Below the pieces are notes generated by a model. It did no database searches. It had not been told where the DNA came from and was given only the letters and a program-made list of their open reading frames with translations. Below, one piece after another: positions 7,413 through 16,981 of a stretch of DNA of 36,377 nt (positions are counted from its first letter, which is position 1; every line of letters begins with the position of its first letter). The stretch is from Deltaproteobacteria bacterium (GTDB lineage: Bacteria > Desulfobacterota > Deferrimicrobia > Deferrimicrobiales > Deferrimicrobiaceae), in NCBI GenBank assembly GCA_025356865.1, contig JANXQJ010000037.1, positions 1 to 36,377 on the forward strand, written 5' to 3'. A program made the position numbers and the translations under genes.

Positions 7413-9095
7413 ATGACCTCACGCCGACTCCCGATTCTCCTTGCCGCCGCGCTGGCGCTGCTCGCCTGCGTTGCGGCGTCGTCCATCGAAGCCGCGGCGC
7501 CGGCGCCGAAATGGCTGGCCGGCTTTCCGCTCCGGGCCGGCGATTCCGTCATCCTGATGTGGACTCCGATTCCGGGCGCCACCGGGTACCGACTGTTTCG
7601 CCAGACGGGCGACGCGCCATTCAAGGCGATCTACAGCGGTCCTTCGAACACCTATAACGACACGTCCGCACCGCAATCCGACACCGTCACGTACAAGGTG
7701 GCCGGCATCGTGAAAGACGCCGACTCCGAGTTGTCGGCACCCGGCACCCTGAAAATGGTCGAGCAGCTTCGCCCCCCCTCTTTTACGGGCGCCATCGGCT
7801 CGGCCAGTTTCATCACGCTGCGCTGGTCCTCCCCCATCGGCGCGATTTTCTCCAATATCTACAGGGCCGAAAGCGAAACAGGGGACTATACCCTCCAGGA
7901 GTCGATCCAGTTCGAAACATACACGGACCGGAAGGCCGAACGCGGCAAGACCTATTTCTACCGGATCGCTTCCGTCGGGAAAGACGGCAAGGAATCTCCC
8001 CCTTCGGCAACGATCCAGGCGTCGCTGCGCGACGCACGGGCGGGCGTGGAGGCGGGCGGCGTGAAACCCGTAATCCGGAAACTGGCGGCGAAGGGATTCT
8101 TTCGGGGGGAAGAACTCTACGAACTCAACCAGCCCTCCTATGCAGGCTTCACCCGGGAAGGCGAGTTGTACGTCCTCGAGCGGCGCGGCCTCCAGTTCTT
8201 CGACCACGAAGGCGTCTACAAGCGGCGGATCGCGTTCGACAGGTCATGGGGGCTTCCCGGCGGACTGGTGCAGGAGGCGGATGGCCATTTCCTGGTCCCC
8301 TTCTACGCCGAACAGGTGGTGCGCCGGATCGACCCCCTGGGCAAGCCGGCGGCCGAGCTTCGCTATCCCCCTTATGTCGAGAAAAAAGGAACCGCCCCGA
8401 AAAAGCCGGTCACCCCGGCAGATCCGGGCGAGGTCGAATCGGCCGAAAAGAGCCTGGCGCGACTTCCCCTGTATCGCAACAACCCGAACCAGGTCGCGAT
8501 CGACGGAAACGGCTACCTCTGGATCCTCGACGGGGTTCGCGCGCAGGCGATCAAGATCAACGGGAAGGGCGAAGAAATCGCGGCGATCGGACGCCCCCCG
8601 GGCACCTTCGACGAGCGGAACATGACCGAGTCCGACCTGCCGACCGCCAAGGGAATCCAGTACAACCCGGTCGACGGCAAGCTCTACGTGATCCTGGGCG
8701 TCACGGCGCAAATCAAGGTGATCGACCCCGGGAAGGCCAAGGTCGTGGCCACTTTCGGCGGACTGGGCACGAGCACCGCCATGTTCCAGGGAATCGGCGG
8801 GCTGGCGTTCCGGAAGAACGGCAACATCCTGGTGCTCGACCACCTGATGCAGGCCATCAAGGAATTCAATCCGAAGTACGGCTATCTCGCCACTTACGTC
8901 GACGTGGTCGAGCGCGACACGATCAAGCTTTCGAGCAACCTCCTGTCCAGTTTCGCCTTCGATGAAGAAGACCAGCGGTTTTACATCTCCAGCACGATGG
9001 GCAACCGGGTCTACAAGTTCGACATCCTGCCGCCGGCTCCGGTCGTCCCGCCTCCGCCCCCGCCAAAACCTCAGCCGAAACTGATCTGGAAATAG
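7413..9095 (+). CDS. Secreted protein with two fibronectin type III-like domains and an NHL-like beta-propeller
   Basis: Signal peptide; DSVILMWTPIPGATGYRLFR and ASFITLRWSSP...NIYRA Fn3 patterns; PNQVAIDGNGYLWILDG, KGIQYNPVDGKLYVI, GIGGLAFRKNGNILVLDH NHL-like repeats; proline-rich C-terminus. Confidence 0.82.
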   Translation: MTSRRLPILLAAALALLACVAASSIEAAAPAPKWLAGFPLRAGDSVILMWTPIPGATGYRLFRQTGDAPFKAIYSGPSNTYNDTSAPQSDTVTYKVAGIVKDADSELSAPGTLKMVEQLRPPSFTGAIGSASFITLRWSSPIGAIFSNIYRAESETGDYTLQESIQFETYTDRKAERGKTYFYRIASVGKDGKESPPSATIQASLRDARAGVEAGGVKPVIRKLAAKGFFRGEELYELNQPSYAGFTREGELYVLERRGLQFFDHEGVYKRRIAFDRSWGLPGGLVQEADGHFLVPFYAEQVVRRIDPLGKPAAELRYPPYVEKKGTAPKKPVTPADPGEVESAEKSLARLPLYRNNPNQVAIDGNGYLWILDGVRAQAIKINGKGEEIAAIGRPPGTFDERNMTESDLPTAKGIQYNPVDGKLYVILGVTAQIKVIDPGKAKVVATFGGLGTSTAMFQGIGGLAFRKNGNILVLDHLMQAIKEFNPKYGYLATYVDVVERDTIKLSSNLLSSFAFDEEDQRFYISSTMGNRVYKFDILPPAPVVPPPPPPKPQPKLIWK

Positions 9096-9118
9096 CCCGC
9101 CCTTCCTGAAATGCGGGC
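9095..9118. repeat. Short inverted repeat between convergent genes, resembles the ends of the structured repeat
   Basis: GCCCGC-N12-GCGGGC; on the minus strand GCCCGCATTTC is identical to the first 11 nt of the 36240 repeat copy. Confidence 0.5.
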
Positions 9119-9126
9119 GAACCGCC

Positions 9127-9867
9127 CTACTTGACCTCGGCCGTGGCCGTCGGGTCGAACGGGTTTGTTCGCAGCGCCAGAGAAAACAGATAAGGGTAAT
9201 CCGCCTTCAGGTGGTGCATGTAGGCGAGCCAGTCGGACGCCATCAAGGTGTAGGCACGCTTGACGTCGTTGGCCAGGTGCGCGGCATCGGCGCCGGCCGG
9301 CCGGTATCCGGGCGCCCGGTGCGCCAGTTCCTCGACCAGGTGGAACACGGCCCAGAGCAGGTCGGTGAAGGTGTCGTGTTCCAGCAGGTTCGGATTGGTG
9401 AGCAACCCCAGCAGGAATGCGCGTTTTTCGAGCAGGAACCCGCGCAAGGCGTCCATTTCGGAGAGCGCGCAGTCGACGGCATAGGGATGCCCCTCGAGCG
9501 CAGCGGCGAGGCGGGCGAAATCCTGCTCGCTCCACGAGCGTCCGTCCCGGAGCGATTGCCTGAGCGTCTCCGCATCACGGTCGAATTTCGTGAACAGTTC
9601 GAGGAGGCAGGTTCCCGCCTCGGTGTAGAACACGCCGATCACCATGTTGAGTTTCTTGAGCAGGACCGCCTTCTCCCGCTTCCGCATCATGGTGTCGAGC
9701 ATCAACGTTGCGAAGAGGACGTAGACCGGCAGGAATGCAAGGTTGCCCACCAGTCCCTGGCAGACGGTTTTCGCATCGCCGAACAACGCGTACTGGACCA
9801 GGTAAAGCAGGGCGGACGCGGCTGCCAAAGCGCCACCCATGATGAACTGCCAGCGCCGCCCGTTCAT
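9127..9867 (-). CDS. Conserved-type two-TM membrane protein of unknown function
   Basis: Two N-terminal TM segments followed by a soluble helical region; ATGA overlap with the upstream ydcF-like gene. Confidence 0.75.
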   Translation of the reverse strand: MNGRRWQFIMGGALAAASALLYLVQYALFGDAKTVCQGLVGNLAFLPVYVLFATLMLDTMMRKREKAVLLKKLNMVIGVFYTEAGTCLLELFTKFDRDAETLRQSLRDGRSWSEQDFARLAAALEGHPYAVDCALSEMDALRGFLLEKRAFLLGLLTNPNLLEHDTFTDLLWAVFHLVEELAHRAPGYRPAGADAAHLANDVKRAYTLMASDWLAYMHHLKADYPYLFSLALRTNPFDPTATAEVK

Positions 9868-10652
9868 ATCGTCTTTTCTCCTTTGATCGCCGCCCCCGAC
9901 CCGCGCAGCGTCAGCCGGTACCATCCGTAGCCCATATATTCCTTCAGCGCCATCGCGGTGGCATTCAGGCCCGAAGCGGTCGGCAGGTACTCCTGCCACC
10001 CGTACACCTTGCCCGGCCAGCTCCGGAACGACGACGGATAGGGCAGGACCTCGATGCCCTCGTATTCGAACAGGTATCGGGCACGCCGCATGTGAAAGGC
10101 CGAGGTGACGAGGATCGCCTTGCGGATCGACGACCGTTCCATCAGGGTTCGGGTGAAGGCGGCGTTTTCCCGTGTATCCCGGCTCTTCTCCTCGACGGCG
10201 ATCCGGCCGGCCGGAACACCCAGGTCGACGAGGAATCGGCGGATGATGGGCGCTTCGGGAGCGCCGTCCTTGAAAGGCGTTCCGCCGGAGACGATCAGGG
10301 GAAGCCCGGTGCGCTTCTGGAGGCGCGCGGCGGTCACGAGGCGGGGCATCATCTCCCCCGACGGCGCACCGATGCCGCTCGCATCGGGCGCACCGGACGC
10401 AACGCCGCCGCCGAGCAGGACGATCGCGCCGTCCTTCGGATCGGCGGGAATCGTCAGCCCTTTTTCGAGGTCGGCCATCAGCCGGTCGGGGACAGGTGTC
10501 GCTGAGAGCGCCCACAGGACGCCCGAGAGGAGCAGGGCGACGAAGCCGTTCACCCGGTTCCGGTTCCGCATCAGGCGGACCCCAAGAAACGCCAGGAGCA
10601 GGATGAAGATTCCGGGCGGGAGAATCATTTCGACGAGAAGGTATTTCAGCAT
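9864..10652 (-). CDS. YdcF/ElyC family protein (DUF218)
   Basis: DGAIVLLGGGVASG, LPLIVSGGTPF, EEKSRDTRENA, ILVTSAFHMRRARYLFE motifs. Confidence 0.9.
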   Translation of the reverse strand: MLKYLLVEMILPPGIFILLLAFLGVRLMRNRNRVNGFVALLLSGVLWALSATPVPDRLMADLEKGLTIPADPKDGAIVLLGGGVASGAPDASGIGAPSGEMMPRLVTAARLQKRTGLPLIVSGGTPFKDGAPEAPIIRRFLVDLGVPAGRIAVEEKSRDTRENAAFTRTLMERSSIRKAILVTSAFHMRRARYLFEYEGIEVLPYPSSFRSWPGKVYGWQEYLPTASGLNATAMALKEYMGYGWYRLTLRGSGAAIKGEKTI

Positions 10653-10660
10653 GCGGTCGA

Positions 10661-11170
10661 TTACACGCAACCCTTGCGGCGGAACAGGTCGGTCTTGAGG
10701 GAGGTGACGCGGTCGAGGAAGAGGAGTCCGTCGAGGTGGTCCATCTCGTGCTGGAGCACGACCGCCTCGAAACCGGTCGATTCGATGATGACCTGTTCGC
10801 CGTTCCGGTCGAGCGCATCGACCAATACCCACTGGGCACGCCGGACGTTGGCCGTGTAGTCGGGAACGCTCATGCACCCCTCGCGGATTATCTGGCTGCC
10901 GCCCATCGCAAGGACCTCGGGGTTGACGAGCACCAGCAGCCCGTGGTTTTCCTGCCGGCTCCCCTTTTTGTGCTGCGAGACATCGGCGATCACGACGCGC
11001 TCGGTCCAGCCGACCTGGGGGGCCGCGATGCCGACGCCGCCGGGCATGGCGCGCATCGTTTCGAGCAGGTCGTCGACTCGGGCCGACAACTCGCTCGAAA
11101 ACCGCTGGACCTTTCGGGCGGGCTCCTTGAGCACGGGGTCCGGGAATTTCAGGATGGGGAGGATCGCCAT
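10661..11170 (-). CDS. def: Peptide deformylase
   Basis: GVGIAAPQVG, EGCMSVPD, VVLQHEMDHLDGLLFLDR: the three deformylase motifs. Confidence 0.97.
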   Translation of the reverse strand: MAILPILKFPDPVLKEPARKVQRFSSELSARVDDLLETMRAMPGGVGIAAPQVGWTERVVIADVSQHKKGSRQENHGLLVLVNPEVLAMGGSQIIREGCMSVPDYTANVRRAQWVLVDALDRNGEQVIIESTGFEAVVLQHEMDHLDGLLFLDRVTSLKTDLFRRKGCV

Positions 11171-11187
11171 GGGCCGGTCGGGCGCTC

Positions 11188-11733
11188 CTAGAGTTCCAGC
11201 GTCTCGATCGGGCGGATCGAGATGGAGACGTGCAGTTCCTTGCGCAGCGATTCGAGCTCGGCTTCAAGCCCCGGCATATCGAAGTCGTCCGGGATGTCGG
11301 CCTCGATGATCATCACGTAGACCGGCCGTTCCTTAGACCCCACGACCTGCGTGTTGAGGTCGGTCACGTTGACGTTCCGGTTGGCCAGTTCCTGCGTCAC
11401 GCGGCAAACGATGCCCGGGCGGTCTGCGCCGTAGACCGAGAGGATGTGCGGCGAACCCCGGAACCCCTTCTCGCGCGAGAGGTCTCCGTCGTCCACCGGG
11501 TTGACCGACACCATCAGCCCCATCCCGGAACGCACGCCCGCAAACGCCCTGTCGAGGGCCTCGACCGAGGAAACACCCGGAAAGCCGACCACGAGGAGCA
11601 TCGCGAATTGCCCGGAAAGAATGGTGCTGCTCGAGTCCTCGATGTTGCACCCGAGTTCGAACAGGATCCGGCTGATGCCGGCGACGATGCCGGGCCGGTC
11701 GCGCCCCACCACGCTCACAGAAAAAAAGCCCAT
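11188..11733 (-). CDS. Tandem ACT-domain protein (GcvR-like)
   Basis: VVGRDRPGIVAGISRILFELGCNIEDSS and VYGADRPGIVCRVTQELANRNVNVTDL. Confidence 0.88.
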   Translation of the reverse strand: MGFFSVSVVGRDRPGIVAGISRILFELGCNIEDSSSTILSGQFAMLLVVGFPGVSSVEALDRAFAGVRSGMGLMVSVNPVDDGDLSREKGFRGSPHILSVYGADRPGIVCRVTQELANRNVNVTDLNTQVVGSKERPVYVMIIEADIPDDFDMPGLEAELESLRKELHVSISIRPIETLEL

Positions 11734-11815
11734 CGCCTGCCCCTCCCCCCGGTCAAACCTGTCTTTCGATGATATCACGCGGGCATCGACGCCCTCCACC
11801 CCGTACCAGGCGCCT

Positions 11816-12514
11816 TTACCGGTCGAGGGGCGAGGTGAACGCGGCGGCGTCGAGGATCTTGATGCGCTTTCCCTGGACGCGGATGGCGCCGTCGTCCTGC
11901 AGTTTCTTGAGGGTTCTGGAGAACGTTTCGGGGACGGTTCCGAGACGGGACGCCAGCAGCGTCTTGCTGAAGGCCAGTTCGTAGACCGCGCCGTCGGCGA
12001 CGGGGATGCCGCGGGCGCGAAGTTCTTCGGAGACGAACCAGGTGAAGCGCGTCCCGACGTCCTTGAGGGCGAGGTCGTCGACCAGGTCGGTCATCCGCCG
12101 CAGCCACCTGGAGAGCGCGGCGAGCATCCGGATGGCGAGGCGCGGGCACTTTTCGAGCAGCGAGACGACGCCCAGCCGGGGCAGGAAGATCAGCTCGGCG
12201 TCGGTGACCGTCGACGCGTGGGCCGGATAGGCGCCGCCTTCGAAGATCACCCCTTCCGCGAAAGACTGGCCCGGTTCGAGCAGGTGGAGCACCTGCTCCT
12301 TCCCCTCGGCCGACAGTTTGAATACCTTGGCCTTTCCGGACGCCACGACGTAGAAGCCGTCGGCCCGGTCCCCTTCACGGAAGATCGTCTCGTTGCGGGA
12401 GAAACGGCGCAGCGACGCCACGGCCGCAACCTGCGCGAGGTCTTCGGGGGGAAGGCCCGAAAAAAGCGGTGCGGCGCGAAGCGCCACGGCCAGGTCGATT
12501 GTCGGGGTCACCAC
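11816..12514 (-). CDS. Crp/Fnr family transcriptional regulator
   Basis: cNMP-binding fold (FREGDRADGFYVVASGKAKVFKLSAEGKEQVLHLLEPGQSFAEG) and C-terminal HTH (LASRLGTVPETFSRTLKKLQDDGAI). Confidence 0.92.
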   Translation of the reverse strand: MVTPTIDLAVALRAAPLFSGLPPEDLAQVAAVASLRRFSRNETIFREGDRADGFYVVASGKAKVFKLSAEGKEQVLHLLEPGQSFAEGVIFEGGAYPAHASTVTDAELIFLPRLGVVSLLEKCPRLAIRMLAALSRWLRRMTDLVDDLALKDVGTRFTWFVSEELRARGIPVADGAVYELAFSKTLLASRLGTVPETFSRTLKKLQDDGAIRVQGKRIKILDAAAFTSPLDR

Positions 12515-12527
12515 GTGCGACGGACCG

Positions 12528-13043
12528 CTATTTTACGGTGTAGGAAAACTTTGCGGCCGCCTTCTGCTTGCCCGAGGCGAACTCGATCTGGACAGAGTAC
12601 TCGCCGGCCTTCTGCAGGTCGATGTCCGCAAGGAACGGACCGCCGACCTGCTGCAACTCGGACTTGGCCTTCTTCTTGTCGGGGCCGGTCACCGTAGCCG
12701 TCGCCGTTCCGGCGGTCACGCCCTTGCCGGTGCCGGGGTCGATGACGGAGAGCGACAGCATGTGGGTCGAGGGGACCCGGCCGTCCTTGTCGGCTTCCTT
12801 CATCTTGACGTTCATCTCGCGACGGTCCCGGATCTTGACCTGGCACCGCCACGGGCCGAAAGCGCCGCCGTGGACGCGTTCGCCCAGGGAACCCATGGCC
12901 GAGTGCTTCGGATTGGGGCTCACGTTGTCCTGTTGCACCGCCTTCAAGTCGAGAACCGTCTTGTCCTTCTTCTCCGCCGCCGTCGCAGCGCCTGCCAGCA
13001 GCAGGGACGCCAGCAGCAGGCCGGAGGCCGTTATCTTCATCAT
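12528..13043 (-). CDS. Periplasmic Ig/FixH-like protein, paralog of the upstream gene
   Basis: Signal peptide MMKITASGLLLASLLLAGAATAA; C-terminal KAGEYSVQIEFASGKQKAAAKFSYTVK parallels KPGKYAVKVEIASGKEKGSAAFSYTVK of 13112-13633. Confidence 0.8.
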   Translation of the reverse strand: MMKITASGLLLASLLLAGAATAAEKKDKTVLDLKAVQQDNVSPNPKHSAMGSLGERVHGGAFGPWRCQVKIRDRREMNVKMKEADKDGRVPSTHMLSLSVIDPGTGKGVTAGTATATVTGPDKKKAKSELQQVGGPFLADIDLQKAGEYSVQIEFASGKQKAAAKFSYTVK

Positions 13044-13111
13044 CCGTCGATCTCCCTTCGGGAAAGTCATGAAGAGAGGATACACGCCCTCCGGCCCGTT
13101 TGCCAACACGA

Positions 13112-13633
13112 CTACTTCACCGTGTACGAGAACGCGGCCGACCCCTTCTCCTTGCCCGAGGCGATTTCGACCTTGACCGCGTATTTCCCGGGTTTCGGGA
13201 GGTTGACGTCGACGCCGAAGTGCCCCTGCATGGCCATCAGGCCGCTCTTGACGGACTTCCGGTCCGGGCCCCTCACGGTCACTTCGCCGCTTCCATCGGT
13301 GACCGCCGCCTGCGTCTTCGCGTTCGTCAGGGCGATGGCGATGTGGTGCGAATTGGGCATCGGCCCTTCCGACTTCATGCCGCCCGGCATCGACTTCATG
13401 TGCGCCTTCATGTCCATCAGCCGAACCTTGGAAAGCCAGGGACCCATCTTGCCTTCGTAAACCTTGTCGCCCATCTTCATCATGTCGAGCGCGGGGGGCG
13501 CCCCGCCTCCGCCGTGCTGCATCCCCGGCATGCTTCCGTGGTCGGCCGCCCGGACCAGGCCCGGCGAGAGCGCCAGCGCCGACACGGCCAGGATCGCCGC
13601 CATGCTTCCTGCCACAATAATGCGTTTCATCAC
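13112..13633 (-). CDS. Met/His-rich periplasmic Ig/FixH-like protein, putative metal-associated
   Basis: Signal peptide; DHGSMPGMQHGGGG and MKAHMKSMPGGMKSEGPMPNSHH; downstream of cusA. Confidence 0.8.
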   Translation of the reverse strand: MMKRIIVAGSMAAILAVSALALSPGLVRAADHGSMPGMQHGGGGAPPALDMMKMGDKVYEGKMGPWLSKVRLMDMKAHMKSMPGGMKSEGPMPNSHHIAIALTNAKTQAAVTDGSGEVTVRGPDRKSVKSGLMAMQGHFGVDVNLPKPGKYAVKVEIASGKEKGSAAFSYTVK

Positions 13634-13666
13634 GATCTCCTTTCGGTTATGGGTTCCAATCGGCCC

Positions 13667-16600
13667 TCACGCTTCCGCCGGCGCGCCTTCCGACGGCAGT
13701 TCCCGTTTCTTCCAGAGTTTGTAGATCGCCGGATACACCAGCAGTTCGAGCAGGAACGACGTGACGAGCCCGCCGAGCATCGGGGCCGCGATCCGCTTCA
13801 TGACGTCGGCGCCCGCCGAGGTGGACCACATGATCGGCAACAGGCCCATGAACGCCGCAGCGACGGTCATCATCTTGGGGCGGACCCGCTTCACGGCGCC
13901 GTGGATGATGGCCTCGTCGAGTTCCGCGAGGTTCCGCAGCAGTCCCCGCTTCCGTGCGTCCTCGTACGACAGGTCGAGGAACAGCATCATGAATACGCCC
14001 GTTTCGGCATCGAGCCCCATGAGCGCGATCATCCCCACCCACGCGGCGATCGACACGTTGTACCCCAGGATGAAAAAGAGCCAGATCGCCCCGATGGCCG
14101 AGAAGGGGACGGCCAGCATGACGATCGACGCCTTGAACGCGCTGCGGGTGTTCATGTACAGCAGGACGAAGATCAGCGCCAGCGTCACCGGAACCACCAG
14201 TTTCAGGCGTTCCCGGACCCGGATCATGTTTTCGTACTGGCCGCTCCACTGGAGGACATACCCGGTCTTGAGCCGGATTCCGCTCGCCACGATCCGCTTC
14301 GCCTCCTCCACGTAGCTGCCCACGTCGCGCCCCGCGACGTCGACGTAGACGTAGCCGGCGAGGAACCCGTTCTCGTTGCGCAGCATCGAGGGGCCGTCGA
14401 CCAGCCTGATATCGGCGAGTTGCGCCAGCGGGACCTGCCGCCCCGCCCCGCCCGGGACGGAGACAAGCACCCGGCCCAGCCGGTCGGGGTCCTCGCGAAG
14501 TTCTCTCGGATAGCGGAGGTTCACGGGATACCGCTCCCGTCCCTCGATCGTCGTCGTGATGTTCTGGCCGCCGATCGCGCCCATGATCGTGTCCTGCAGT
14601 TTCTCGACCGTCAGGCCGTAGCGGGCGAGTTGCTCCCGCTTCGGCTCGATATCGACGAAGTAGCCGCCGGTGACCCGCTCGGCGAAAACGCTGCGGGTGC
14701 CCGGGACGTCGCGCAGGATCCGCTCGAGTTGCTCGCCGATCCGCTGGACCTCCTGGAGGTCGCTGCCGTAGACCTTGATCCCGACCGGCGTTCGCACGCC
14801 GGTGCTCAGCATGTCGATCCGCGCCTTGATCGGCATGGTCCAGGCGTTGGTGACGCCGGGAAAGCGGACCACGGAATCCATCTTCGCCACCAGTTCGTCC
14901 CACGAGATCCGGTCGGGCCATATGGGACGGAGCACGGGCTTGATGAAATTCGGCGTCCGCCTCGAATACCAGCGCTCCTTGGCGCTCCATTGATCCTGCG
15001 GTTTCAGGACCACCGTCGTCTCCATCATCGAGAAGGGGGCCGGATCGGTCGACGTGTCGGCGCGACCCGCCTTGCCGAAGACGCGCTCGACCTCGGGGAA
15101 ACCCTTCAGCGCCTGGTCCTGCCGGATCAGCAGGTCCTGCGCCTGCGCCACCGAGAGCCCGGGGAGCGTCGTCGGCATGTAGAGCATCGTCCCCTCGTTG
15201 AGCGGCGGCATGAACTCGCTCCCCAGCTTGAAGTAGACGGGGATGCTGAGCGCCACCATCGCGAGCGCGGCGGCGACGACGGTTTTCGGGCGGCGCAGCA
15301 CGAAGCGGCACGCCGGATCGTAGATCCGGAACAGGGTCCGGCTGATCGGGTGTTTCTCTTCCGCGTAGTACTTGCCGACGAGCGCCTGCGTCGCGAACCG
15401 GGCCAGGAACTTCGGCTTGAATACGAACGGGTCGACGCGGGCGAACATCATCCGCAGCGCGGGGTCGAGCGTGATCGCCAGGATCGCGGCCAGCCCCATC
15501 GCCAGGTTCTTGGAAATGGCCAGCGGCCTGAAGAGGCGCCCTTCCTGGTCCACCAGCACGAAGACCGGGATGAATGCGACGGCGATGACGAGGAGCGAGA
15601 AGAAGACGGAGGGGCCGACCTCCTTCAAGGCATCGAGCCGAACCTTGTGGAAGTCGCCGATCCGCCCCCCGGCCTCCCACAGGTGGATCTTGTTGTAGGC
15701 GTTCTCGACCTCGACGATCGCGCCGTCGACGAGGACGCCGATGGATATGGCGATCCCCGCGAGACTCATGATGTTGACTGTCACCCCCATGTAGTAGAGC
15801 GGGATGAACGAGAGGAGCACCGAGACGGGGATCGTGAGGATCGGCACCAGCGCGGAAGGGACATGCCACAGGAAGAGCAGGATCACCAGGGAGACGATGA
15901 CCATCTCGACCACGAGCTCGTGCCTGAGCGTCCCGATCGCGCGGTGGATGAGGTCGGAGCGGTCGTATGTGGGGACGAACGCGACCCCCTTGGGCAGCGA
16001 CGGTTCCAGTTCCTTCATCTTCGCCTTGACCCGGTCGATCACGTTGAGCGCGTTCTCGCCGTGGCGCATCACGACGATGCCGCCGACGTGGTCGCCGGTC
16101 CCGTCGAGGTCGGAGACGCCGCGCCGGATCTCGGGACCCAGGGCGACGCGCCCGATATCCTTGACCAGGACGGGAACGCCGCCGGGCGTGGCCTTCACCA
16201 CGATCTGCTCGAAATCCTCGATCTTCTTCGCGTACCCGCGCCCGCGGACCATGTACTCGGCGCCCGCGAACTCGATCAGCCGCCCGCCCACCTCGTTGTT
16301 GGACTCGCGGATCGCCGCGGTCACCGTCTCGAGCGGGATGCCGTACGCCGAGAGCCGGTTCGGGTCGACCGTCACCTGGTACTGCTTCTGGTAGCCCCCG
16401 ATCGACGCCACCTCGGCCACGCCCTGGACCGACTGGATCGCGTAGCGGAGCGTCCAGTCCTGGTACGAACGGAGTTGTTCGAGCGACTGCGCTCCGGACC
16501 TGTCGACCAGGGCGTACTGGTAGACCCAGCCGACGCCGGTCGCGTCGGGGCCCAGTTCGGTCTGCACCCCGCCGGGAAGGCGGGACTGGATCTTCGATAG

Positions 16601-16981
16601 GTATTCGAGGACGCGGGAACGCGCCCAGTAGATGTCGGTGCCGTCCTCGAAGATCACGTAGACGTACGAGAATCCGAAGTCGGAGAAGCCGCGAACCGCC
16701 TTGACGTGCGGAGCCCCCAGCAGTGCGGTGACGATCGGATAGGTCACCTGGTCTTCGATGATGTCGGGCGACCGGTCCCACTTCGAGTAGACGATGACCT
16801 GCGTGTCGGAGAGGTCGGGCAGGGCGTCGAGGCGGATCTCCTTCAGCGTGTAGAAGGCGAACAGGCACGCGGCGGCCACCGCGAGCAGCGTCAGGTAGCG
16901 GTTTTCGGCACAGAATCCGATTATCCGCTGGATGGCCGTTTCCCGGCCGGATTCGCCCGGCGCTCCGCCACTCGGGTTCAT
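13667..16981 (-). CDS. cusA: CusA/CzcA-type heavy-metal RND efflux pump, predicted Cu(I)/Ag(I)
   Basis: LDALPDLSDTQVIVYSKWDRSPDIIEDQVTYPIV; ERVFGKAGRADTSTDPAPFSMMETTVVLKPQDQW; RIDMLSTGVRTPVGIKV; about 1104 aa with RND TM pattern. Confidence 0.96.
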   Translation of the reverse strand: MNPSGGAPGESGRETAIQRIIGFCAENRYLTLLAVAAACLFAFYTLKEIRLDALPDLSDTQVIVYSKWDRSPDIIEDQVTYPIVTALLGAPHVKAVRGFSDFGFSYVYVIFEDGTDIYWARSRVLEYLSKIQSRLPGGVQTELGPDATGVGWVYQYALVDRSGAQSLEQLRSYQDWTLRYAIQSVQGVAEVASIGGYQKQYQVTVDPNRLSAYGIPLETVTAAIRESNNEVGGRLIEFAGAEYMVRGRGYAKKIEDFEQIVVKATPGGVPVLVKDIGRVALGPEIRRGVSDLDGTGDHVGGIVVMRHGENALNVIDRVKAKMKELEPSLPKGVAFVPTYDRSDLIHRAIGTLRHELVVEMVIVSLVILLFLWHVPSALVPILTIPVSVLLSFIPLYYMGVTVNIMSLAGIAISIGVLVDGAIVEVENAYNKIHLWEAGGRIGDFHKVRLDALKEVGPSVFFSLLVIAVAFIPVFVLVDQEGRLFRPLAISKNLAMGLAAILAITLDPALRMMFARVDPFVFKPKFLARFATQALVGKYYAEEKHPISRTLFRIYDPACRFVLRRPKTVVAAALAMVALSIPVYFKLGSEFMPPLNEGTMLYMPTTLPGLSVAQAQDLLIRQDQALKGFPEVERVFGKAGRADTSTDPAPFSMMETTVVLKPQDQWSAKERWYSRRTPNFIKPVLRPIWPDRISWDELVAKMDSVVRFPGVTNAWTMPIKARIDMLSTGVRTPVGIKVYGSDLQEVQRIGEQLERILRDVPGTRSVFAERVTGGYFVDIEPKREQLARYGLTVEKLQDTIMGAIGGQNITTTIEGRERYPVNLRYPRELREDPDRLGRVLVSVPGGAGRQVPLAQLADIRLVDGPSMLRNENGFLAGYVYVDVAGRDVGSYVEEAKRIVASGIRLKTGYVLQWSGQYENMIRVRERLKLVVPVTLALIFVLLYMNTRSAFKASIVMLAVPFSAIGAIWLFFILGYNVSIAAWVGMIALMGLDAETGVFMMLFLDLSYEDARKRGLLRNLAELDEAIIHGAVKRVRPKMMTVAAAFMGLLPIMWSTSAGADVMKRIAAPMLGGLVTSFLLELLVYPAIYKLWKKRELPSEGAPAEA

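Noticed and set aside
13100-16600. 1166-aa plus-strand ORF and 1073-aa minus-strand ORF (13647-16868) over cusA
   Set aside because: Both are high-GC shadow frames (Arg/Asp/His-rich, no domains); the -1 frame with clear RND motifs is the real gene.
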